A DNA stretch of 64,000 nt from UBA6168 sp965222975 (GTDB lineage: Bacteria > Bacteroidota > Bacteroidia > Chitinophagales > Saprospiraceae). The translations under genes were made by a program, and so were the position numbers. The DNA is taken from positions 124,001 through 188,000 of the forward strand of contig CBDCVJ010000086.1 of NCBI GenBank assembly GCA_965222975.1, written 5' to 3'. Shown in pieces: positions 27,695 to 35,594 of the stretch. The notes beneath the pieces were generated by a model. The model was given only the letters and a program-made list of their open reading frames with translations. It was not told the origin of the DNA and did not search any database. Positions within the stretch are counted from its first letter, which is position 1. Each line of letters begins with the position of its first letter.

Positions 27695-29329
27695 TCAATT
27701 CCCTTTTAGCACAAAACTTTTCACTGTTCGCTCTTTGCACTTACTGACAATATCTTCCTTTCTCACTCCTTGCCGTAAAGCCGTATCCAACACTTTTTTC
27801 GCTTCATCTTTTTTCCGTTCCCTTAACAGGATTTCAATTCGGTTGGCTACGACGGCTGGGTCTGTCGGCCGAAACAGCCTTGTATTATTGAGTAGGACGG
27901 CCGTTTTTTCAGTCTGGCCGAGGTTGCGGTGGGCATCCAACAAAGCCATTGTGTCTTGTCGGGATCGCTGGATGGCGTTCTTTTGTTCTACCCGTTTGAT
28001 AGCCCTTTCATGTCTTTCGATTTTTACTTGGGTGGCTTTAAGGGACTTTGAGGCTTCTTCCGATCTATCCGATTCCATCAAAGCAACTTTTTCGTAGGCA
28101 GCCTTGGCCTGGTACAATTGGTCGGAGTTTTCATATGCGTGTCCAATGGCAAGGAGCATGTCAGCATCATCGGGCCTTTTTTCGAGCGCAGCAGAGAGAT
28201 CTTCGATGGCTTTGAGGTTTTCACCTTCTTCCATTTCCAACAGACCCCGGTTGTTTCGGGCCAGCCAGTAATTGGGGTGGGTATTCAGCACGTCGTCGTA
28301 AGCAGCGATGGCTTTTTCGTTGTTGCCTTGTTTGAGGTGGTTTTCAGCTTCTACCATTCCTTTCAGGAGGATGGCAGTGGAGTCTGAAGTTTCCAGTTTT
28401 TCCAAATTGGCCAATGCGAGTTGAGAGTCATCGGCATCGGAAGCGATGATGCCTTGTACCAGTAATATTACATTTTCAATATCATCAAGCAATTCTCCTT
28501 GAGTAACGAGGGTTGAAAAAGTTTTTTCTGCCCCGATCTGATCTTCACCCTGCCATTTGATTTGACTGAATTCGATATCGCCTTCATTGCCGAGGTAACG
28601 ATATCGGGTTTTTATTTCAGTAACCGCTCCGTTTTTTTCCGCCCGTCCCCAAACGACCAGTTTGGCTTTGCACATTTTGCCGAGTTCGTTGGCGTCATCA
28701 TAGTTGATTAGTCGATCGGGTTTTTTGGGTTTTTGCATGATTTCAATTTCCGCCTCAATATTGTTTTGGCTACAAAACGTTTCTAGTTGTTCAGCGATGA
28801 GTCCTTCTGGTGCAAGGTTGTCTCCGGCAATAATGTAGAAACGCAAGAGCATGATCTTGAAATCTGAGTCGTCCACAAATGGGCAGTCACTTTCAGTAAT
28901 CGGCGTATCCTCCTGTGGTGTAACACTGTCTTTTTTCAATGCCCATACCAACACAGCAATAGCAATCAATAAGGTGGGAATGGCGGACAGCACTTGCCAT
29001 TTGTGCGATTGGTAGTACATCTGCCAAGGAGTAAGCGGTTCTTTGAGAGCATCCGGCGAAAGGTTGTCTGCCTCAATAAACCCCAGCAAGTTGAGCAGCC
29101 GATCGGTCGTTTGATTATAACTGATCTTGGCATTGTCAAAACTGATGAGGTCGTTTTCTTCTTCCCTTTTTGTTTTGTTGTAAAATGCAAGGAGGCGGAG
29201 GGCTTCTTTGTGCAGCGTTTTGTACTTACGGTCGTTTTGTAAAAAATTTTTGACCAGATCGAGTGCCTCACCTATACTCGAATTGGCAACGAGTGCTTTC
29301 GCTTTATCCAATAGTTGTTGTTTGTTCAT
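27695..29329 (-). CDS. Membrane TPR protein with N-terminal death-like/EAD-type domain
   Basis: Protein of 544 aa. Residues 1-85 are an all-helical segment (KALVANSSIGEALDLVKNFL ... LLAFYNKTKREEENDLISF) that resembles the effector-associated domains (EAD11-like) common in Bacteroidota; this match is from memory and uncertain. One transmembrane helix follows (VLSAIPTLLIAIAVLVWALKK, near residue 115-135). The middle part (FKIMLLRFYIIAGDN ... KLVVWGRAEKNG) resembles periplasmic or cytoplasmic ligand-sensing regions of such proteins. The C-terminal half has four or more TPR repeats (GNNEKAIAAYDDVLNTHPNY; GENLKAIEDLSAALEKRPDD). It probably acts as a membrane scaffold. No enzyme domain is fused to it and no effector gene is next to it. 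Confidence 0.75.
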   Translation of the reverse strand: MNKQQLLDKAKALVANSSIGEALDLVKNFLQNDRKYKTLHKEALRLLAFYNKTKREEENDLISFDNAKISYNQTTDRLLNLLGFIEADNLSPDALKEPLTPWQMYYQSHKWQVLSAIPTLLIAIAVLVWALKKDSVTPQEDTPITESDCPFVDDSDFKIMLLRFYIIAGDNLAPEGLIAEQLETFCSQNNIEAEIEIMQKPKKPDRLINYDDANELGKMCKAKLVVWGRAEKNGAVTEIKTRYRYLGNEGDIEFSQIKWQGEDQIGAEKTFSTLVTQGELLDDIENVILLVQGIIASDADDSQLALANLEKLETSDSTAILLKGMVEAENHLKQGNNEKAIAAYDDVLNTHPNYWLARNNRGLLEMEEGENLKAIEDLSAALEKRPDDADMLLAIGHAYENSDQLYQAKAAYEKVALMESDRSEEASKSLKATQVKIERHERAIKRVEQKNAIQRSRQDTMALLDAHRNLGQTEKTAVLLNNTRLFRPTDPAVVANRIEILLRERKKDEAKKVLDTALRQGVRKEDIVSKCKERTVKSFVLKGN

Positions 29330-29359
29330 TTCGTGGAGGGGTTGTGATTAAATATCAAT

Positions 29360-29412
29360 AGGAGAGAAGTGTGTTTTTTTTATTTTTTTTAAAAATTAAA
29401 AAACACACCTCC
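29360..29412. repeat. A/T-rich hairpin related to the 43.4-kb element
   Basis: Arms agtgtgtttttttta and taaaaaacacacct with an A/T-only loop, followed by ccctccgagggtcttcttcttttttag. The same string types (aggtgtgtgtttttt, ...gattcttctcttttagcc) make up the inner part of the element at 43316-43484, so this looks like a partial copy. It lies 30 bp upstream of the TPR gene start. Confidence 0.55.
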
Positions 29413-29597
29413 CTCCGAGGGTCTTCTTCTTTTTTAGTTTTGGAAAATGACTTTCATCGTTCAAAAATCTAATAAAAGGAATTTCTGATTTGAGGTTGAA
29501 GATAGGAAGAAATTGTTATATGTAAATCAGAGACTATTTTCCAAGTGCAAACAGGAACTTGGATTTCAAGTTAGTGTTCGTGTCATTTTAAAAAAAT

Positions 29598-29794
29598 GGT
29601 TCTTTGACAATTTTCGTGGAGCGAAAAAAAACAGGAAGAGAGGGAGATAAAAAAATAAAAAATTGAAAATTTTTTATTTTTTTATCTCCCTCTCTATCAG
29701 AGTATTAGGGGGAAAGAAAAATTTTTTCAAAATTTTTCTTTCCCCCTAATACTCTGATATTCTGAGTGGCTTCCACGGGATTTGTCAAAGAACC
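29598..29794. repeat. 197-bp double-hairpin element, copy 1
   Basis: Bounded by ggttctttgacaattttcg at the left and cgggatttgtcaaagaacc at the right (imperfect inverted ends, 29598-29616 and 29776-29794). Inside are two long hairpins: an A/T-rich one (agagggagataaaaaaata arms, about 29638-29695) and a second (atcagagtattagggggaaag arms, about 29696-29757). A copy of the same length lies at 43104-43300 in the opposite orientation. No coding capacity. It resembles non-autonomous hairpin repeats such as REP/BIME or MITE elements; no transposase is present in the window. Confidence 0.85.
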
Positions 29795-29868
29795 AAAAAA
29801 ATTAAACCCGTTATTCACATTATTTTTAACCTTCCATTTTATTGTCACAGAACGAAATAGTTTTCATC

Positions 29869-30423
29869 ATGATTAATTATAGCATATGCCAAACCGATAA
29901 TGAATTGCGGCAAATCCTCGATTTGCAATTCTGCAATTTACCTTCTAATATTTCTGATCAAGAAGCCCAATCCGAAGGCTTCGTCACAGTCCACCATAAT
30001 TTCGATTTATTGAAAAAAATGAATTCGCCTTATCCCCACATTGTCGCACGGGACGGGGAACAAATTATTGGTTATGCGCTCGTCATGTTACGCACTTTCC
30101 AAAACGACATCCCTGTGCTGGTGCCTATGTTCAAGGAAATAGATGCCATTATTTACCGGGGAGAAATATTAGGCGATGCCAAATACTTCATCATGGGGCA
30201 AATCTGTATTGACAAGGCATACCGTGGGCAGGGCATTTTTGCAGGGCTGTACAAAGAAATGCAGCGCCGCATGTCACCCCATTTCGATTATATCATCACT
30301 GAAGTGGACAAACGGAACCCCCGTTCTATGCGGGCACATGAAAAAGTAGGATTTGAAAATGTGCATGAGTACCGCTCGGGGAAGGATTGGGTGGTTTTGC
30401 TACTATCTACAAGAGATGGTTGA
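29869..30423 (+). CDS. GNAT-family N-acetyltransferase
   Basis: Predicted acyl-CoA-dependent acetyltransferase of 184 aa, cytoplasmic. ATG 29869 (MINYSICQTDNELRQIL) is preferred over an in-frame TTG nine codons upstream. GNAT motifs are visible: the beta4 strand MGQICIDKAYRGQGIF carries the acetyl-CoA pyrophosphate-binding loop (R-G-Q-G-I/F), followed by AGLYKEMQRRM, and motif B is DYIITEVDKRNPRSMRAHEKVGFEN. The substrate (small amine or protein N-terminus) cannot be told. Single gene. Confidence 0.88.
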   Translation: MINYSICQTDNELRQILDLQFCNLPSNISDQEAQSEGFVTVHHNFDLLKKMNSPYPHIVARDGEQIIGYALVMLRTFQNDIPVLVPMFKEIDAIIYRGEILGDAKYFIMGQICIDKAYRGQGIFAGLYKEMQRRMSPHFDYIITEVDKRNPRSMRAHEKVGFENVHEYRSGKDWVVLLLSTRDG

Positions 30424-30498
30424 TTTTACAAATATGACAACTATATGTTTATAAAAATGTTAAAATTTACTGTATATTGAAAAATATACACCAAATAA

Positions 30499-30531
30499 TT
30501 TGCATAATTGAAATCATATAAGTTACATTTG
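30499..30531 (+). promoter_or_regulatory. Bacteroidota-type promoter for a small RNA
   Basis: A TTTG box (30499-30502), a 21-base spacer and TACATTTG (30524-30531) match the -33 TTTG / -7 TAnnTTTG consensus of Bacteroidota housekeeping promoters. It is flanked by an inverted repeat, acaccaaataatt (30488-30500) and aattatttggtgt (30538-30550), which could bind a dimeric regulator. Confidence 0.55.
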
Positions 30532-30537
30532 CTTCAT

Positions 30538-30654
30538 AATTATTTGGTGTTAAAAACTTTGGACTTTCACATTTTGTAAAGAAGCACGCTCTCTTTAGTT
30601 TGACCTCGGAACATCCTAAAAGCGGCGCCGACCTGTTGGTTGGCGCTCTTTTTT
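30538..30654 (+). ncRNA. Candidate small RNA of about 115 nt
   Basis: A well-matched promoter ends at 30531, and a strong Rho-independent terminator (gcgccgacc / ggttggcgc then tcttttttc) lies at 30624-30654. Between them is no open frame of note, so the predicted product is an untranslated RNA starting near 30538. I do not recognise its family; the sequence does not match tRNA, SRP RNA, tmRNA or RNase P motifs that I know. Alternatively the terminator belongs to the acetyltransferase gene ending at 30423 and the promoter box is fortuitous. Confidence 0.45.
30624..30654 (+). terminator. Rho-independent terminator
   Basis: Stem ggcgccgacc / ggttggcgct with a 4-base loop, then ctctttttt. It can end the candidate small RNA or acetyltransferase read-through. 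On the opposite strand a short T-run (ccgctttta) allows weak termination of the hydrolase gene that ends at 30677. Confidence 0.8.
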
Positions 30655-30676
30655 CAAGGTGGTATCCAAATGGAAA

Positions 30677-31339
30677 TTATTGCTTCAAGTGTTCTTCAAG
30701 CAATTTTTTCAATACTTCTGGTTTATTGTAAACCATCATATGTGTTCCTCGTGCTACCCTAACAACTGGGTCATTAATTAATTTTATTGGAAATGTTTTG
30801 TCAAGTTCTCCGTGTATATGAACCAAATTAATTTTCTTGCTTTTAACACCTTTCCATTTTGACAATTGAAAAAGCGCCCACTGCAAATATTTATCACTCC
30901 TTTCGCTGACCATTTTCTTGAATAGTGCCTGTAAGTCCGGTGTTTCATATCCAAAATGTTTCCCCCAATAATCAAATGTTTTTAGAGTCAATTTTTTGGT
31001 AAATAAATAGTGGAAACCAAGTGGTGCAGCCATTTTAAAATTAATTGGTTTTTCTTTTTCCGATTTTATCGAAGAAATTAAAATGGTTTTTTTAATAGGG
31101 ATATGTGCTGCAATTTCTTGAGCTATTATTCCACCGAACGAGTGGCCGATTAATATACAATTTTGGTGGTCATGAATTATCTTTTCAGAAAATCTTTTTG
31201 CATAATTAATTATTGACTCGTTGGTCAATGGATCCATCCAATCCAAATGGTAAATATCATAACCCTGCAAATCCAAGCGGCTGAAAATGCGGTGGTCGAA
31301 GCCAAGGCCGGGGAGGGTATAGAGGGTGGGCTGGGTCAT
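30677..31339 (-). CDS. Alpha/beta hydrolase
   Basis: Small cytoplasmic alpha/beta-hydrolase of 220 aa. The oxyanion region LPGLGFDHRIF is near residue 9, the nucleophile elbow is GHSFGG (Ser near residue 67), the acid is probably the Asp in HIHGELDKTFP, and the catalytic His is in ARGTHMMV. The lid is short. No signal peptide. Esterase or thioesterase-type chemistry is likely, but the substrate is unknown. It ends against the terminator hairpin at 30624. Its base composition is more A/T-rich than the xdhC gene beside it. Confidence 0.88.
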   Translation of the reverse strand: MTQPTLYTLPGLGFDHRIFSRLDLQGYDIYHLDWMDPLTNESIINYAKRFSEKIIHDHQNCILIGHSFGGIIAQEIAAHIPIKKTILISSIKSEKEKPINFKMAAPLGFHYLFTKKLTLKTFDYWGKHFGYETPDLQALFKKMVSERSDKYLQWALFQLSKWKGVKSKKINLVHIHGELDKTFPIKLINDPVVRVARGTHMMVYNKPEVLKKLLEEHLKQ

Positions 31340-31368
31340 AATTCTCCATTAATTGAAAGGCAAATTTT

Positions 31369-31538
31369 TGTTCAAATAACCATAATATTTGCAGCAATTC
31401 TCACTATTAGTTTTTTTGAAATATGAAAGCCGTTCTTTGAGGCCAAAGGGAAGGGGGGTTTTGGAGAGAGGTGTGTTTTCTTCTCCACATATTTCAATTT
31501 TTTTAATAGCGAGAATTGCTGTAATATTTGTGAACACA
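31369..31538. repeat. Long imperfect inverted-repeat element
   Basis: The outer arms of about 45 bases (aatatttgcagcaattctc and onward to gaaatatg at 31386-31425; catatttcaa to gagaattgctgtaatattt at 31488-31529) pair with few mismatches. The interior holds aaggggggttttggagagagg, like the inner sequence of the element at 43316. A short frame at 31600-31683 (27 codons, beginning MGDRLVQIPATWEEC) just downstream may be a gene remnant, but I cannot identify it. Confidence 0.65.
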
Positions 31539-31688
31539 TAATTAAGCAGAAAATGAGTGTAACAGTAAAATTCCAACCACAACTGTAGAAAAGGTCAAGA
31601 TGGGAGATCGGCTTGTGCAGATTCCGGCTACTTGGGAAGAGTGCCTGGATAAAGGGTTTTCTTATAAAAATGTAAATGGATAAAATTT

Positions 31689-32717
31689 TTACAAATACTC
31701 ATTCTTTACCTTAATAATTTCTCCCATCACACTCAGCGCGATCTCTGCTGGGGTTTTCGCCTTAATATCCACCCCAATTGGTGCATGCACCCTTACAATT
31801 TCATCTTCTGAAAAACCTGCTGCTTGTAAACGGGCCACCCGCTTCGCATGGGTTTTTCGACTGCCGAGCGCACCGATATAGGCCACATCCGATTTCAATA
31901 AAATATGCAGCGCATTGTCGTCAATTTTCGGATCGTGGGAAAGGATGACTGCATAAGTATAGGCATCGAGCGTAAAATCATTCAACACCTCCGACGGATA
32001 TTTTTCAAGCAGTTGGTCAGGTGGGTTTGGAAACTGGGTCTTTTTGGCGAAGACGCCCCGTGGGTCGATAACCACCGTTTCAAAACCATACATGCCTGCC
32101 AAATTCACCAAATCCACCGTAATATGTGCTGCCCCGATGATGAGCATTTGACTTTTACGTGGAAATACTTGCGCAAAATATTGACCTTCCCCGATCACCT
32201 GGTTTTTGCGCTCTTTGTATGCCCGAAGCGTTTCATTTTTCAGCTCATCTGAAATCGGCTGCCCTGTAGTTTTTCCATCAGGCGAGACGACGGTATGCGC
32301 ACTTTGCCCGCCCATTGTCTTAGTGAGCAGCACACACGGTTCGTTTTTTTCTAAACAACTATGCAATCGCTCCCAAGCTGCTCGTTCTTCTGCCCTTTCA
32401 TCGAAAGCCAAAAAACGCTCAGCAAATACCTGCATCTTGCCACCACAGCTCAGGCCGACTGCCCATGCATCTTCATCTGTGACACCATATGCGAGGCGTT
32501 GACCAACCCCATTTTTTATCAATGGCAAAGCGGCTTTGATGACGGCTCCTTCCACGCAACCTCCGCTCACCGATCCAGCCATTTCCATATCTTCAGCGAT
32601 TAGCATGGTCGAGCCAACGGGGCGTGGCGACGAGCCCCATGTTTGGATGACGGTTGCGATGGCGAAGGGTTTGTTTTTGTTTGTCCAAATGGTGATTGTT
32701 TCGAGTAAATCTTTCAT
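31689..32717 (-). CDS. XdhC/CoxI-family molybdenum-hydroxylase maturation protein
   Basis: Protein of 342 aa that in characterised members binds the molybdenum cofactor, helps its sulfuration and hands it to xanthine dehydrogenase or CO-dehydrogenase-type enzymes. The N-terminal domain (ATVIQTWGSSPRPVGSTML, then SGGCVEGAV and LSCGGKMQVF) is the XdhC/CoxI domain. The C-terminal Rossmann domain starts at QMLIIGAAHITVDLVNLA and includes YIGALGSRKTHAKR and HAPIGVDIKAKTPAEIALS. Full length and intact. The target enzyme is missing from the window apart from a 45-codon coxL tail at 35358-35495 and coxG at 35595, so this gene is probably part of a broken-up cox-type locus or serves an enzyme elsewhere. 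Confidence 0.9.
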   Translation of the reverse strand: MKDLLETITIWTNKNKPFAIATVIQTWGSSPRPVGSTMLIAEDMEMAGSVSGGCVEGAVIKAALPLIKNGVGQRLAYGVTDEDAWAVGLSCGGKMQVFAERFLAFDERAEERAAWERLHSCLEKNEPCVLLTKTMGGQSAHTVVSPDGKTTGQPISDELKNETLRAYKERKNQVIGEGQYFAQVFPRKSQMLIIGAAHITVDLVNLAGMYGFETVVIDPRGVFAKKTQFPNPPDQLLEKYPSEVLNDFTLDAYTYAVILSHDPKIDDNALHILLKSDVAYIGALGSRKTHAKRVARLQAAGFSEDEIVRVHAPIGVDIKAKTPAEIALSVMGEIIKVKNEYL

Positions 32718-33155
32718 TTATCGGTTATTTTTAAAAAGAATATTTCCAATCTGTGGGCAGGTTCAAGATTTTATTTAGGTTTGCGAAAACCTAATTCGCC
32801 CTATCCTGTTCAACCTTTCTTCTACAAAAATCCAAGTTAAGAATACACCTCGTTTAGTTGGTATTTTAATGAAAATTCACAACAGTTCCTGCCGTTGCCG
32901 CAAAGGCCACAAGATAAAAAATCGTGGTAGGTTTTATTATTATTGGGGAGTCGGTAGCCTACTGTTTGGGGTCTGGGTGAATGGCAGCTTCAGCTATTTC
33001 TATAAAATTTTTTTCAGCCAACAATACCTCAGACAAACTTATTACGAAGAATTTTAAATCAATGAGCGGGTCTATCTCCCCCTTTGGAGGGGGTCGGGGG
33101 GAGGATGTTGCTGTTAGCGAAATGACCCAATACGAGACACCCCAAAACACTGAAC
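32718..33155. other. Intergenic region with a G/C-skewed repeat
   Basis: No gene recognised. At about 33070-33108 is tctccccctttggagggggtcgggggg, a sequence type that is scattered in many Bacteroidota genomes between genes and produces spurious PPKG-rich frames. A small hairpin taggttttcg-type (32775-32793, taggtttgcgaaaacctaa) lies closer to xdhC. Several frames of 60-80 codons here have no protein-like features. Confidence 0.55.
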
Positions 33156-34298
33156 ATGAAAATACTCATCGGCACAAGCAAAGGCTTGGTCGTTTATCAC
33201 AGGACTATCCGAAAATCTATTAGATTTACAAAATCTAACAGATTTCAGTCCTCAACTTGGCAAGTAGAGCAAGTGCATTTCCTCGGTTTCCCCGTTTCGA
33301 TGGTCTATGTGGATGAGCGCACTGGCACTTGGTGGCTTGGATTGGCGCATCGACATTGGGGGCAAAAACTGCACTTCTCCGATGATGAAGGAAAATCATG
33401 GGGCGAAGTGCCCATGCCGACCTATCCCGATGGAGCTGAACTGAAGCCGGGCAAACTGGCGGTTTTGAAAAAAATATGGTGCATGGCTGGCGGCGGGCAT
33501 GACCAACCCAATGTACTTTGGCTCGGCACAGAACCCGGCGGCCTTTTCCGCAGCAATGATGGCGGCCAACATTTTCACCTCGTGGAAAGCCTCTGGCATC
33601 ACCCAAGTCGCATGGACGAACACCAGTGGTTTGGTGCTGGACGGGACGAGCCGTTCATTCACAGCATCGTCGTTGATCCGAGGGACAGCAACCATGTTTA
33701 CATCGCCGTGAGCTGTGCGGGCGTTTTCGAAACAAAAGATGGCGGCCAAACGTGGCTGCCAAGGAATACAGGGCTGAAAGCTGCCTACCTCCCCAATCCC
33801 AATGTGGAGGTAGGCCATGACCCCCACTTGTTGTTGACCTGCAAATCGAACCCCGATGTGCTCTGGCAACAAAACCACTGTGGCATTTTCAGAAGTGAAA
33901 ATGCCGGCGAAACTTGGGATGACGTGACCGGAAAAAATGGTTTTCCAGACTATGGCTTCGCCCTTGCCATTGACGATGACGACCCGTTGCGGGCTTGGGT
34001 CATCCCTGCCGTGAGTGATGTGGAGCGGGTAGCGCCTGATTTGTCGCTCGTCGTTTGTCATACAAAGGATGGTGGGAAAACTTGGCAGCCGCAGCGAAAA
34101 GGACTCCCCCAAAATACTTGCTTTGACATTGTGTTCCGGCATTCTTTGTTTCGGAAAAATGGCCTACTGGTTTTTGGGACGACGACGGGGAATTTGTATT
34201 TGTCGGAAAATGACGGGGCGTCATGGGAGTGTATTGCAAATAATTTGGCGAGGGTGGATTATGTGGCAATTTCCTATTATCGTCAAATATATTTTTGA
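33156..34298 (+). CDS. BNR/sialidase-like beta-propeller protein
   Basis: Protein of 380 aa. It opens MKILIGTSKGLVVYHR, typical of cytoplasmic BNR-repeat proteins annotated as glycosyl hydrolase or exo-alpha-sialidase-like. Asp-box-type repeats S/T-x-D-x-G-x-x-W recur: FSDDEGKSW, RSNDGGQHF, ETKDGGQTW, RSENAGETW, HTKDGGKTW, LSENDGASW. These form a six-bladed propeller. No sialidase Arg triad is evident, so an enzymatic function is not supported. Residues about 16-32 (RTIRKSIRFTKSNRFQSS) interrupt the conserved opening strand; they derive from a palindromic insert at 33201-33252. The function is unknown; it sits between xdhC-like and cox genes. Confidence 0.85.
   Translation: MKILIGTSKGLVVYHRTIRKSIRFTKSNRFQSSTWQVEQVHFLGFPVSMVYVDERTGTWWLGLAHRHWGQKLHFSDDEGKSWGEVPMPTYPDGAELKPGKLAVLKKIWCMAGGGHDQPNVLWLGTEPGGLFRSNDGGQHFHLVESLWHHPSRMDEHQWFGAGRDEPFIHSIVVDPRDSNHVYIAVSCAGVFETKDGGQTWLPRNTGLKAAYLPNPNVEVGHDPHLLLTCKSNPDVLWQQNHCGIFRSENAGETWDDVTGKNGFPDYGFALAIDDDDPLRAWVIPAVSDVERVAPDLSLVVCHTKDGGKTWQPQRKGLPQNTCFDIVFRHSLFRKNGLLVFGTTTGNLYLSENDGASWECIANNLARVDYVAISYYRQIYF
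33201..33252. repeat. In-frame palindromic insert in the BNR gene
   Basis: aggact...agtcct flanks an internal palindrome (aaatctattagatttac then aaaatctaacagattt). It is translated in frame as about 16 extra residues near the N-terminus of the BNR protein, at a place where relatives pass directly from the first to the second strand. A similar unit is found inside the next gene at 34740-34834. Confidence 0.65.
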
Positions 34299-34338
34299 TA
34301 TTTCTGTGCCAATAAATAACATTTGTGAAAACGTATCA

Positions 34339-35355
34339 ATGAAAAGCAATTTAAAAATATTAACCTCTTTTTGGTTCTTAATCGGACTAATTGTCCTTTT
34401 ATTAAATGATTTTATTTTTAAAGAAATGTATGGGAATTGGGTGGCAGGAAAATTATCTGATTTTGCGGGGTTATTTATTTTTCCACTATTTTGGACGGCT
34501 GTTTTTTCAAAATATAAAAAGCCGATATTTTTTTTCACAGCTTTGTTTTTTGTTTTTTGGAAATCGCCATACAGCCAATGTTTTATTGACTGTTGGAATT
34601 GTTTTATGTTTTTTAAAATAACAAGGGTTGTTGATTTTACCGATTTAATGGCCCTGCTTGTTTTGCCGATTGCTTTTCAATATGAAAATAAATTTGACGC
34701 CATAAAAAGAATTTGCTTTTCCCCAGAAAAGCGTGAAGCAAGATTTACTAAATCTTTGAGATTTAGCAAATCGGGACGATTGCCATTGGATTTGCTAAAT
34801 TTTCAAAATTTAGTAAATTTCATTTCAGAATTATTTCATTCTTTATTGGGGATGAGCGAAAGAATAAGATTAAATCCAGCTATTCCATTTGTTTTAACGC
34901 TGTTTTCTTTTTTCGCAACCTCATTGCCATTTAATGACATAGAAGTGGAAAAAGAATATTCATTTGATTTTCCAAAAGACACTTTAGTAGGTCGTATTTT
35001 TCGTTTGCCAACCATTCAAGAACAAGTTAAAAATACATGCATAAGGGATTCGGCAGGGGTATATTGGGTGTATAGAATGAGTGAACAAGATACCATTTGG
35101 ACGGAAGAAGAATTAATATACAGATTTGTTCAAGATTCAATGTACTTAGATGTGGATGAAGAATTTTGTCTTAATGGATATGGGGCTGAAATTGTAATAA
35201 GCGGGGGTGACCAAAAATCAACTTTAAATTTGAATCGCTTTATTCACAGGTGCCGAAAAAATGAATGGAAAAAATCACCCGTAAGAGGCGATACCGAAAA
35301 AGAAAAATTGATCAATTCATTTGAATCTAAAATAATAAGTGGGTTAAGAAAATAG
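34339..35355 (+). CDS. Multi-spanning membrane protein, unknown function
   Basis: Protein of 338 aa; ATG 34339 (MKSNLKILTSFWFLIGL) is preferred because the longer frame overlaps the BNR gene by 230 bp. Three or four transmembrane helices: LTSFWFLIGLIVLLLNDFIF, GLFIFPLFWTAVF, IFFFTALFFVFW, and FTDLMALLVLPIAFQY; a further one near AIPFVLTLFSFFATSL. The motif NWVAGKLSDFAGLFIFPLFW is one I associate with a conserved but uncharacterised family. Residues about 135-167 (ARFTKSLRFSKSG ... LDLLNFQNLVNF) come from a palindromic insert in the gene. The C-terminal 150 residues are soluble and follow the last helix. It is A/T-rich compared with the BNR gene and lies directly before the coxL remnant. Confidence 0.65.
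   Translation: MKSNLKILTSFWFLIGLIVLLLNDFIFKEMYGNWVAGKLSDFAGLFIFPLFWTAVFSKYKKPIFFFTALFFVFWKSPYSQCFIDCWNCFMFFKITRVVDFTDLMALLVLPIAFQYENKFDAIKRICFSPEKREARFTKSLRFSKSGRLPLDLLNFQNLVNFISELFHSLLGMSERIRLNPAIPFVLTLFSFFATSLPFNDIEVEKEYSFDFPKDTLVGRIFRLPTIQEQVKNTCIRDSAGVYWVYRMSEQDTIWTEEELIYRFVQDSMYLDVDEEFCLNGYGAEIVISGGDQKSTLNLNRFIHRCRKNEWKKSPVRGDTEKEKLINSFESKIISGLRK
34740..34834. repeat. In-frame palindromic insert in the membrane-protein gene
   Basis: Two palindromic units, agatttactaaatctttgag/atttagcaaat and gatttgctaaattttc/aaaatttagtaaattt, lie in tandem inside the open frame without breaking it. They share the AAATCT/AGATTT core with the insert at 33201-33252 in the neighbouring gene. The resulting peptide segment is charged, then hydrophobic, and interrupts the region between transmembrane helices. 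Confidence 0.6.
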
Positions 35356-35357
35356 AA

Positions 35358-35495
35358 CCTTTTCTTAAAGAAACCAATGCTATTGTGGATGCGCTGTCAC
35401 CTTATGGCGTTACTTACTTGGAAATTCCCATAACACCTTATACTTTGTGGAAGGTAATGAAGGAGAAAGGGATATTGGGAGGGAAGCCGATCTAA
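35358..35495 (+). pseudogene. Remnant of coxL/xdhA-type molybdopterin subunit (C-terminus only)
   Basis: Forty-five codons ending in TAA at 35493 encode PFLKETNAIVDALSPYGV then TYLEIPITPYTLWKVM. This is the C-terminal signature of the large molybdopterin-binding subunit of CO-dehydrogenase/xanthine-dehydrogenase family enzymes (NAIxDAL...G...xxxPxTPExxW). There is no upstream continuation: the membrane-protein gene ends 3 bp before. The remnant is followed by coxG. A deletion or replacement has therefore removed most of coxL. Confidence 0.8.
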
Positions 35496-35505
35496 ATAGC
35501 TGAAC

Positions 35506-35588
35506 GGTTAAATGGTTATAATGGTTTTTCCAGTAATGCGAATACGGGCCATTCGAACCATTTAGCCATTAAACTATTCAAACCATTT
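35506..35588. repeat. AACCATTT degenerate repeat before coxG
   Basis: ggttaaatggttataatggttt is partly mirrored by aaccatttagccattaaact and aaaccattt, ending seven bases before the coxG ATG. Units of about 8-10 bases in direct and inverted orientation, similar in style to (but different in sequence from) the GCCAATAGCT repeats. Confidence 0.55.
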
Positions 35589-35594
35589 ATTTTT

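Noticed and set aside
31349..31582. 77-codon minus frame at 31.4 kb
   Set aside because: Lies across the inverted-repeat element; sequence is a by-product of the repeat.
32869..33223. Frames of 62-80 codons before the BNR gene
   Set aside because: They contain the cccctttggaggggg repeat, giving PPKG/FGGGRG peptides typical of spurious frames in this phylum.
33396..34142. 248-codon minus frame opposite the BNR gene
   Set aside because: Shadow of the + strand gene, which has the conserved Asp-box repeats.
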